Source of the DNA: Streptosporangiaceae bacterium
GTDB lineage: Bacteria; Actinomycetota; Actinomycetes; Streptosporangiales; Streptosporangiaceae
Length of the DNA stretch: 13,359 nt
Direction of reading: 5' to 3'
Assembly (NCBI GenBank): GCA_030045215.1
Contig: JASIBJ010000195.1
Span: forward strand, 1-13,359
The position numbers were made by a program, and so were the translations under genes. Within the stretch, counting starts at the first letter, position 1; each line of letters opens with the position of its first letter. The notes under the pieces were generated by a model, which saw nothing but the letters and a program-made list of their open reading frames with translations, made no database searches and had not been told where the DNA came from. Of this stretch, positions 1 through 5,469 are shown one piece after another.

Positions 1-384
1 CTCCTCGAGGTCTGGCGGACCGCCGCCCGCTTTGACCCGGCTTCGGGGAGCGCCCTGGCCTGGATCATGACGCTTGCGCACCGGCGCGCCGTCGACCGGG
101 TGCGCACCGAGCAACGGGCAGCCGACCGCGAGTTGCGCGCGGCGCGGGCCAGCATCGCCTACGACGAGGTGATCGACGCGGTTGAGGCCCGGCTTGACCA
201 CGAACGGGTCCGGCGCTGCCTGGGAGCGCTGACGGACCTCCAGCGCGAGTCGGTGACATTGGCTTATTACGGCGGCTACAGCTACCCGGAGGTAGCCAGG
301 CTGCTGGGGGTGGCGGTGGGCACGGTCAAGACCCGGATGCGGGACGGGCTGATCAGGCTCCGAGATTGCCTGGGGGTGGAGTGA
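1..384 (+). CDS. sigK: ECF RNA polymerase sigma factor, SigK-like (5' end cut by window edge)
   Basis: The frame is open from base 1 and encodes about 127 residues, so the N-terminus lies outside the window. The visible part covers the end of region 2 (a WIMTLAHRRAVDRVR stretch, typical of SigK-type factors) and a complete region 4. Region 4 has a helix-turn-helix around YSYPEVARLLGVAVGTVKTR, which reads the -35 element. ECF sigma factors direct RNA polymerase to a small regulon when released from an anti-sigma factor. The stop codon (382-384) overlaps the ATG of the anti-sigma gene (384) as TGATG, so the two are translationally coupled. The SigK assignment rests on the region 2 wording and on the RskA-like partner. 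Membership of the ECF family is much more certain than the subgroup. Confidence 0.85.
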   Translation, partial: LLEVWRTAARFDPASGSALAWIMTLAHRRAVDRVRTEQRAADRELRAARASIAYDEVIDAVEARLDHERVRRCLGALTDLQRESVTLAYYGGYSYPEVARLLGVAVGTVKTRMRDGLIRLRDCLGVE

Positions 385-1175
385 TGGGCGGCAGCCGTGC
401 GGGACTGCACACGCTCGTTGGCGCATACGTGATGGACGCCGCGCCAGAAGCAGACCGGGTTGCCTTCGAGCGGCACCTGACGGGCTGTGAGCCATGCCGC
501 GAGGAGGTTCGCAGTCTGCGCGAGGCCACGGCCCGGCTGGCCGCCGCGGTCGCGATCGAGCCGCGGCCTGAACTCCGGGAGCAGACGCTCAGGTCGGCCG
601 TCCGGCTGCGGCAGCTTGCGCCGCTGGTGGCTGACCAGCGTGGCGACGGGCTGGCTGGCCTGGCTCGCCGCCTGGCCCGCCGGGCGCGGCTGACCGGTGC
701 CGGCGCCCAGTCCTGGCTGGCGCGAGCCGCCGTCACCGCTGCGGTGGTCCTGGCCGCGGTCGTCGTGGCGCTCAGCCTGCACCTCATCTCAATGCAGCAT
801 CGGCTGTCCGCGGATGCGCAGCGCAGTCATGCCATCGCGGCCATCCTGGGTGCACCGGACGCCAAGATGATGACCGCGAAGGTCAGCACCGGCGGGACGG
901 CCACGGTCGTCATGTCGCACCGGATGAGGGAGCTGGTGTTCACCGCGAGCAAGTTGTCCGCTCTGCCCGCATCCAGGGCCTATGAGCTCTGGCTGATAGG
1001 ACCGTCAGGGGACACGGCTGTCGGCCTGCTGCCGCCTGCGCACGGCGGCATGACCGATCCGATGGTGGTGGAGGGGCTCGTGCATGGTGATCAGCTTGGC
1101 CTGACGGTGGAACCCGCCGGCGGCTCACCCCAGCCCACGACCAGCCCGATCGTCGTGATTGGCCTGGGAATCTGA
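384..1175 (+). CDS. rskA: Anti-sigma factor, RskA family, membrane-anchored
   Basis: This encodes 263 residues. The ATG at 384 is chosen because it overlaps the sigma stop and follows a purine-rich GGGGGTGGAG. A longer TTG start at 366 in the same frame is less likely. The N-terminal cytoplasmic domain has the zinc-binding anti-sigma pattern H31-x3-C35-x2-C38 (HLTGCEPC), which binds and masks the sigma factor. A single hydrophobic segment at about residues 115-137 anchors the protein. The C-terminal domain, roughly residues 138-263, is the extracytoplasmic RskA domain, with the typical YELWLIGPSGD and GLTVEPAGGS pieces. In this family, regulated proteolysis releases the sigma factor. The protein is slightly longer than the mycobacterial RskA I recall, because of an extended linker before the membrane segment. 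Confidence 0.9.
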   Translation: MGGSRAGLHTLVGAYVMDAAPEADRVAFERHLTGCEPCREEVRSLREATARLAAAVAIEPRPELREQTLRSAVRLRQLAPLVADQRGDGLAGLARRLARRARLTGAGAQSWLARAAVTAAVVLAAVVVALSLHLISMQHRLSADAQRSHAIAAILGAPDAKMMTAKVSTGGTATVVMSHRMRELVFTASKLSALPASRAYELWLIGPSGDTAVGLLPPAHGGMTDPMVVEGLVHGDQLGLTVEPAGGSPQPTTSPIVVIGLGI

Positions 1176-1244
1176 GTTTCGCGGCGGCGTGGCGCCAGCA
1201 GGGTCGGGCGACACGCAGCCGTCGGGCAGGCTAAGTTGGCGGTC

Positions 1245-1988
1245 GTGAAAGCTTCCCCCGAAGCGCAGCTGCGTCTGCTAGAGCTGGCCGAGCTGGATGC
1301 GGAGCTCAGCCGCCTGGACCATCGCAGGCGAGGGCTGCCCGAACACGCTGAGCTGAGCCGACTTGAGCAGCGCGATCGCGAGCTCCGCGACGAGATCGCG
1401 TCCCTGCAGGCCCGTGAGGGGGATCTCAAGCGCGAGCAGGCCAAGGACGAGGCCGACGTCGAGCAGGTCCGCAGCCGGATCGCGCGGGACCGAGTGCGCC
1501 TGGACGGCGGCCAGGTCTCCTCGCCGAGGGAGCTTGAGAATCTTCAATCCGAGATCGAATCCCTGCTGCGCCGGCAGTCTGACCTTGAGGATGTCGAGCT
1601 CGAGGTCATGGAGCGGCTCGAGGCGGCCCAGGCCAGGCTGTCAGCAGCCGAGACGGAGCGCGGAGCGATCGCCACCGACGCCCAGGTCGTGACCGCGCGC
1701 AGGGATGAGGCCCTGGCCGAGCTGGACGAGCAGGTCGGCAAGGCGTCTGACCGCCGGGCCGCTGTCGCCGGTGAGGAGCCAGCTGACCTGCTCGACCTGT
1801 ATGAACGGCTGCGGGTTCAGCACGGCGGCGTGGGCGCTGCGGCGCTGCGGCGCGGCCAGTGTCAGGGCTGCCATCTGAGCCTCAACACGGTCGACCTCAA
1901 CGCCATCCGGGCCGCCGACGCGGACGAGGTGCTGCGCTGCGAGGAGTGCCGGCGGATCCTTGTCCGGACCGCCGAGTCCGGCCTGTGA
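1245..1988 (+). CDS. C4-type zinc-ribbon coiled-coil protein (zf-RING_7 / CT398-like)
   Basis: This encodes 247 residues. The GTG at 1245 gives MKASPEAQLRLLELAELDAEL, the usual opening of this family; a TTG at 1236 in frame is an alternative. Residues from about 10 to 170 are heptad-rich in Leu, Glu and Arg and form a long coiled-coil hairpin. The C-terminal zinc ribbon has C206-x2-C209 (CQGC) and C232-x2-C235 (CEEC). Homologues are widespread in actinobacteria next to RNase HI/phosphatase genes, and a nucleic-acid-related role is assumed but not established. The stop overlaps the next gene's start codon as GTGA (1985-1988), which implies an operon with translational coupling. Confidence 0.9.
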   Translation: MKASPEAQLRLLELAELDAELSRLDHRRRGLPEHAELSRLEQRDRELRDEIASLQAREGDLKREQAKDEADVEQVRSRIARDRVRLDGGQVSSPRELENLQSEIESLLRRQSDLEDVELEVMERLEAAQARLSAAETERGAIATDAQVVTARRDEALAELDEQVGKASDRRAAVAGEEPADLLDLYERLRVQHGGVGAAALRRGQCQGCHLSLNTVDLNAIRAADADEVLRCEECRRILVRTAESGL

Positions 1989-3148
1989 CGCGCCGCCTAG
2001 TCGTTGAGGCCGATGGCGGCGCACGCGGCAATCCCGGACCGGCCGGCTATGGCGCGCTGGTCACTGACGCGGGGACCGGAGAGGTACTCGCCGAGCTAGC
2101 CGAAGCGCTGGGCACGGCGACCAACAACGTGGCCGAGTACTCCGGCCTGGTGGCGGGCCTGCAGGCAGCGGCGAGCATCGCGCCCGGTGCCGACGTCGAG
2201 GTCCGGATGGACTCCCGGCTGGTCGTCGAGCAGATGAGCGGCCGCTGGCAGATTAAGGACGCCAGGCTGCGTTCGCTGGCGGAAGCCGCCCGGCAGGCAA
2301 GCTCCCAACTCCGAAATACGACCTACACCTGGGTGCCGCGCGCGCGTAATGCCCAGGCGGACCGGCTGGCAAACCAGGCCATGGACAATGCTGCGGCACA
2401 GGCCGCCGAAGCTGCGGCCGCCGCTCTGCCGACCGGCAGCGAGTCGGCAGGCGCCGGCTCCCGGTCCGGCGGCTGGGGGCCGCCACAGGGCAAGGCCACG
2501 ACCACGCTGCTGCTCCGGCACGGCCAGACGGCGTTGTCGGTCGAGCGGAGGTTCGCCGGCCGCGGAGACGCGCCGCTCACCGACCTCGGCGCCCGGCAGG
2601 CCGCTGCCGCCGCTGCGAGGCTGGCCGCCCGGGGCGGCATAGACCTGGTTGCGTCCTCGCCGTTGGCGCGGGCCCTCAGGACCGCCGAGGTCGTGGCCGA
2701 AGCGACCGGCTCTGCGCTGCTCGTGGATGACGATCTGGTCGAGACAGACTTCGGCGAGTGGGAGGGCCTGACATTCACCGAGGTCATGGCCCGGTGGCCG
2801 GACGCGATGGCGGCCTGGATGGCGAGCGTGGATGCGGCGCCGCCTGGCGGCGAGAGCCTGGCCGACGCGGCGCGGCGAGCTTTGGCCGCGCTTGACCGGC
2901 TGTTGTCCGAGCACGGGCGTAAGACCATCGCCGTGGTCAGCCACGTGACGCCCATCAAGACGATTGTGTGCCGTGCGCTGCTGGCGCCGCCGGCGACGCT
3001 TTTCCGCGTCCACCTCGATGTGGCGTCGCTATCGGAAGTCGATTGGTACGCCGATGGGCCGGCGCTGGTGCGCTCGCTCAACGACACCGCCCACCTGCAT
3101 CCAGGCGCGGCGCCACCTGCGCGAAGCCGGCGTCAGCGCGGGCGCTGA
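1985..3148 (+). CDS. Bifunctional RNase HI / histidine (acid) phosphatase, CobC-like
   Basis: This encodes 387 residues in two domains. The N-terminal RNase HI domain (about 1-135) carries the full acidic set: D10 (EADGGARGNPGPAGYG), E51 (NNVAEYSGL), D76 (RMDSRLVVEQM) and D126 (NAQADRLANQAM). It should cut the RNA strand of RNA:DNA hybrids. After an Ala/Gly-rich linker (about 136-170), a histidine phosphatase domain begins with LLLRHGQT, with R178 and the catalytic H179. The second histidine is H320 in VVSHVTPIK. This fusion is known in actinobacteria, where the phosphatase half resembles alpha-ribazole phosphatase of cobalamin synthesis. The GTG start at 1985 overlaps the upstream stop codon by four bases. 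All key residues are present, so both activities are plausible. Confidence 0.93.
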   Translation: MTRRLVVEADGGARGNPGPAGYGALVTDAGTGEVLAELAEALGTATNNVAEYSGLVAGLQAAASIAPGADVEVRMDSRLVVEQMSGRWQIKDARLRSLAEAARQASSQLRNTTYTWVPRARNAQADRLANQAMDNAAAQAAEAAAAALPTGSESAGAGSRSGGWGPPQGKATTTLLLRHGQTALSVERRFAGRGDAPLTDLGARQAAAAAARLAARGGIDLVASSPLARALRTAEVVAEATGSALLVDDDLVETDFGEWEGLTFTEVMARWPDAMAAWMASVDAAPPGGESLADAARRALAALDRLLSEHGRKTIAVVSHVTPIKTIVCRALLAPPATLFRVHLDVASLSEVDWYADGPALVRSLNDTAHLHPGAAPPARSRRQRGR

Positions 3149-3274
3149 GCTAGCCGGGTCACCCTTTTCAGGCGGCTTGGGGCCAATGTTCTGACGTAAC
3201 GGCTCGGTAGGTGTGTAAAGCCTGGCCGTCGGTGGAATAGCACTCCCGTAATTGATCAAGACGGGGGGAAATCA

Positions 3275-4354
3275 GTGCCTGTTCAGACCACAAACCGTGC
3301 GGCGACCCGCCGTAATTCGGCGAGTACCGCCCGCAGCAGGTCGGTGAGCCGCAGTGCGTCTGGCACTGCGAGCCGGCCGAAAACCACCAGGGCCAGGAGC
3401 GCGAGTCGCGCCAGATCAACGGCGACGCGCAACTCTGCGGCCATGCCGGCCGGGACGGCTTCATCGACTACCCGGACGCCCGCATCGCGGTCAACCCGCA
3501 GCACGTCTGCACGGTCAACCCGCAGCTCGTCTGCACGGTCGACCCGTAGCTCTGCAACACGGCGTACGACCTCAGGCTCGACGCGCAGCGCCGCTTCGCG
3601 CTCGGCCCGCAGGTCCTCGTCCAGGAGCACGGCCACGCCAGCATCGGCTGCCAGGACCGTGTCATCGGCGGCGACCAAGGTGACGTCGGCAGCGACGAAG
3701 ATGACTGCCGCCGCAACCAAGGCAACGACGTCGGCCAAGACGATGTCGTCTGCGATGCAGGCAATGAACACCGCGACCAAGTCCATGATGACGGCGGCGA
3801 AGGCGCTGACGGCTGCGGCCAAGACCATGTCGACGGCAAAGCCGACCGCCAGCACCACGGCACGCAGCAGCACGGCCCGTCGCACCAGTTCGGCGCGTCG
3901 CCCGGCGACGAGGCGGTCATCGACCTCGCGCACATCGACCTCGAGGCCGAGGACTAGCAGGTCCTCGTCCAGCAGGTCGCGGACGAGCGCGTCACGGACG
4001 AGTGCGTCACGGGCGAGCACGTCACGGACTGCGTCCCGGCCACGGACATCGGCGAATTCCATAGCGTCGGCGACGTCTAAGCCGAGCGGCGCGGCCAGGC
4101 CGCGAACGTCGACCAGGGCAAAGTCGACTTCGGCGAAGCCGAAGGCAACTACGGCCAAGCCGAAGTCGACAGTCTCGAGGCCGCGGACGGCGACGCCGAA
4201 GTCGGCCCGCCCGTCCGTTCGCCGGTCGACCAGCCGCCCGGCAAGCCGGCCGCCTGCGGCCCGGCGGGAGATGCCGGCTCTTTCGCTGGCGTCTCCGCCG
4301 AAGCAGGGCAACGCCGAGAACTACGGCAGCCTGCTGGGCAGCCTGATCCGCTAG
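3275..4354 (+). CDS. Highly basic Ser/Thr/Ala/Arg/Lys-rich low-complexity protein, histone H1-tail-like
   Basis: This encodes 359 residues from a GTG preceded by GGGGGGAA at 4-10 bases, a good ribosome binding site. Almost the whole protein is built from Ser, Thr, Ala, Arg, Lys and Pro. Residues 1-130 are Arg/Ser-rich, about 130-195 are Lys/Ala/Met/Thr-rich and probably helical (TAAKALTAAAKTM), about 195-270 are again Arg/Ser-rich, and about 270-330 carry AKPKATTAKPKS-type motifs like eukaryotic H1 tails. Short internal tandem units (RSTRSSSA, RTSAS) are present. The last 28 residues break the pattern and end NAENYGSLLGSLIR. There is no signal peptide or membrane segment. Strong positive charge suggests a nucleoid DNA- or RNA-binding protein, but this is inference from composition. 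I do not recognise a named family. A strong terminator follows the stop. Confidence 0.75.
   Translation: MPVQTTNRAATRRNSASTARSRSVSRSASGTASRPKTTRARSASRARSTATRNSAAMPAGTASSTTRTPASRSTRSTSARSTRSSSARSTRSSATRRTTSGSTRSAASRSARRSSSRSTATPASAARTVSSAATKVTSAATKMTAAATKATTSAKTMSSAMQAMNTATKSMMTAAKALTAAAKTMSTAKPTASTTARSSTARRTSSARRPATRRSSTSRTSTSRPRTSRSSSSRSRTSASRTSASRASTSRTASRPRTSANSIASATSKPSGAARPRTSTRAKSTSAKPKATTAKPKSTVSRPRTATPKSARPSVRRSTSRPASRPPAARREMPALSLASPPKQGNAENYGSLLGSLIR
3488..3559 (+). repeat. Three imperfect 24-bp tandem units within the basic protein gene
   Basis: Units lie at 3488-3511, 3512-3535 and 3536-3559, each beginning CGGTC(A/G)ACCCG. Each encodes an 8-residue block: RSTRSTSA, RSTRSSSA, RSTRSSAT. 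The first two differ by only two bases and the third is more diverged. This suggests growth by local duplication. Confidence 0.85.
3980..4024 (+). repeat. Three 15-bp tandem units within the basic protein gene
   Basis: Units at 3980-3994, 3995-4009 and 4010-4024 begin CGG(A/G)CGAG and end GTCA. They encode RTSAS, RTSAS and RASTS. The unit length differs from the 24-bp repeat upstream, so at least two separate expansions have shaped the gene. Confidence 0.8.
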
Positions 4355-4380
4355 CGGCGGACCGCGCTGTCAGACACGAG

Positions 4381-4421
4381 GGCGGGCGGCAACTGGCGCG
4401 ACGCCAGGGCCGCCCGCCTTT
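4381..4421 (+). terminator. Strong intrinsic terminator after the basic protein gene
   Basis: Two nested perfect stems are visible. The outer arms GGCGGGCGGC (4381-4390) and GCCGCCCGCC (4409-4418) pair over 10 bp, and the inner arms CTGGCG (4393-4398) and CGCCAG (4402-4407) pair over 6 bp around a CGA loop. A short TTT follows. It lies 27 bases after the stop codon and separates this gene from rnpB. Confidence 0.88.
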
Positions 4422-4452
4422 CGCCTGCTGGTCGCCAGGTCAGGACCGGTCA

Positions 4453-4483
4453 TTCGCCAGGCAGGGTCCCGCCACCTTAGGCT
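4453..4483 (+). promoter_or_regulatory. Candidate rnpB promoter
   Basis: TAGGCT at 4478-4483 fits an actinobacterial -10 box of the TANNNT type and sits about 7 bases before the predicted 5' end of the RNA at 4491. A weak TTCGCC at 4453-4458 could serve as -35, though the 19-base spacing is long. Support is mostly positional. Confidence 0.45.
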
Positions 4484-4490
4484 TGACTCA

Positions 4491-4907
4491 GCGGCGGGCG
4501 AGCCGGCCGGGCGGCCGCGACGCGCGGGGTAACTCCGGCGCGCCGAGGAAGGTCCGGGCTCCGAAGGGCAGGGTGGTCGGTAACGCCGACCCGGGGCGAC
4601 CCGCGGGACAGTGCCACAGAAAACAGACCGCCTCCTGGCTCCGGCCGGGAGGTAAGGGTGAAACGGTGGTGTAAGAGACCACCAGCGCTCGGGGCGACCC
4701 GAGCGGCTTGGTAAACCCCACCTGGAGCAAGGTCAAGATGGTGCCGCGCCAGGAGCGCGGCTCCTGCGCGAGCGTTTGAGGGCGGCCCGCCCGATGCTCG
4801 CGGGTAGACCGCATGAGGCTGTCGGCAACGGCAGTCCTAGATGGATGGCCGTCGGCCCGCTAACGCGGGTGCACAGAACCCGGCCTACAGGCCGACTCGC
4901 CCGCCGC
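4491..4907 (+). ncRNA. rnpB: RNase P RNA (class A), catalytic subunit of tRNA 5' processing
   Basis: Conserved RNase P RNA blocks occur in order. GAGGAAGGTCCGGGCTCC (from 4545) is the P4/CR-I strand. CCACAGAAAACAGACCGCC (from 4614) and AAGGGTGAAACGGTGG follow. GGTAAACCCCACCTGGAGCAA begins at 4710 as GGTAAACCCCACC, and CGGGTAGACCGC lies near 4800. CCTAGATGGATGGCCGTC (near 4837) and CACAGAACCCGGCCTACAGG (from 4872) close the RNA. The terminal P1 helix is formed by GCGGCGGGCGAG (4491-4502) with CTCGCCCGCCGC (4896-4907), 12 bp perfect, and this sets both ends. One base of the CR-I block is G where the common consensus has A (GAGGAAAG). The last 29 bases of the gene belong to a direct repeat found again at 10616. 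The present 3' end therefore appears to be supplied by an integrated element, with P1 pairing preserved. Confidence 0.97.
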
Positions 4908-4908
4908 C
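4879..4908 (+). repeat. attL: direct repeat forming the 3' end of rnpB
   Basis: Thirty bases, starting CCCGGCCTACAGG and ending CGCCCGCCGCC, are identical to 10616-10645. The repeat covers the terminal loop-side strand and the whole 3' strand of the P1 helix of RNase P RNA, plus one base beyond. Similarity continues weakly for about 10 more bases (GCCTTCTGAC here against GCCCTGCTGAC on the right). Recombination within it leaves rnpB intact. Confidence 0.93.
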
Positions 4909-4933
4909 TGCCTTCTGACCTGCACGTTTATGG

Positions 4934-5240
4934 TCATGAGGCGTCCTGGTTCCATATCGGTTCCGTCGATAGCGCTCCAAGTGCCTGGTCAACGGCAGTG
5001 CGGCCGAGGTCCTCAGCATCGGGGAACAGGTGCCCGTAGGTGTCCGTCGTCTCGGCCAGAGTCGCGTGCCCCATCCGGACCTGGATGACCTTCGGGAGGT
5101 TCGCGGCGATCAGCGCCGAGGCGGCCTGCTGGCTCCTGGCTTGAGTAATACCAGCGGCTTCGATCAGGCGACGGCTGCTGCCACGTACGGCTGGCCCGGC
5201 GGCCTTATCGGGGATTCGGTCTGACCGTGCGTTGGCATTT
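4934..5240 (-). pseudogene. Tyrosine recombinase (integrase) remnant, C-terminal catalytic part
   Basis: Reading the - strand toward rnpB gives a clear phage-integrase C-terminus. It includes ASALIAANLPKVIQVRMGHA, then TLAETTDTYGHLFPDAEDLG and an end at EPIWNQDAS with stop at 4934-4936. The GH box histidine (codon at 5066-5068) and the nucleophilic tyrosine of TDTYGHLF (codon at 5036-5038) are intact. Upstream, the H-x-L-R-H arginine box expected just before ASAL is not recognisable (the sequence reads TQARSQQAASAL), and a stop closes the frame near 5241. No start codon or N-terminal arm-binding and core-binding domains are present, so about 100 residues remain of a usual 350-450. The stop lies only 26 bases from attL, the normal position for an element integrase. 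It probably cannot function. Confidence 0.9.
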
Positions 5241-5282
5241 CATGCGATCGGTCCACATATGGAGGAAACTGGCCGGCATTAA

Positions 5283-5303
5283 CTTGACCATTTCGGGGTC
5301 AAG
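5283..5303. promoter_or_regulatory. Inverted repeat upstream of the first glycosyltransferase-like gene
   Basis: CTTGACC (5283-5289) and GGTCAAG (5297-5303) form a perfect 7-bp inverted repeat around ATTTCGG. It sits 30 bases before an AT-rich TATAGT and could be a dimeric repressor site. It could also be a remnant hairpin at the junction with the integrase fragment. No function is proven. Confidence 0.4.
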
Positions 5304-5332
5304 ATGGGCAACTTGCATCTGCCCTGCCGATC

Positions 5333-5338
5333 TATAGT
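5333..5338 (+). promoter_or_regulatory. Candidate -10 element, TATAGT
   Basis: TATAGT stands out in GC-rich surroundings and matches a sigma-70 type -10 box. TTGCAT at 5313-5318 is a possible -35 but the spacing of 14 bases is short. If used, the leader to the start at 5470 would be about 125 bases. Confidence 0.35.
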
Positions 5339-5469
5339 AAGCAGAACAAAACACGGAGTAACTGAGCCGGATCTAGGCGTAATGAGACGGTGCTGCCCGA
5401 CATCACGCCTGGTCCTGGCCTTGATGGCGAGCCGGTTCTGTGGCTCGGCTCCTGCCGACGAGGTGGGTT

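Noticed and set aside
2096..3013. 305-residue antisense frame over the RNase HI/phosphatase gene
   Set aside because: The + strand carries all catalytic residues of two domains; the antisense frame is Arg/Gly-rich with no domain, a high-GC shadow.
3283..4311. 342-residue open frame antisense to the basic protein gene, rich in Val/Ala/Asp
   Set aside because: It is the mirror of Ser/Thr/Ala/Arg/Lys codons, lacks a ribosome binding site, and the + strand gene has a good one plus a terminator.
4483..5039. Short open frames across 4483-4814 and 4776-5039
   Set aside because: They fall on RNase P RNA and the integrase remnant, which explain the sequence much better.
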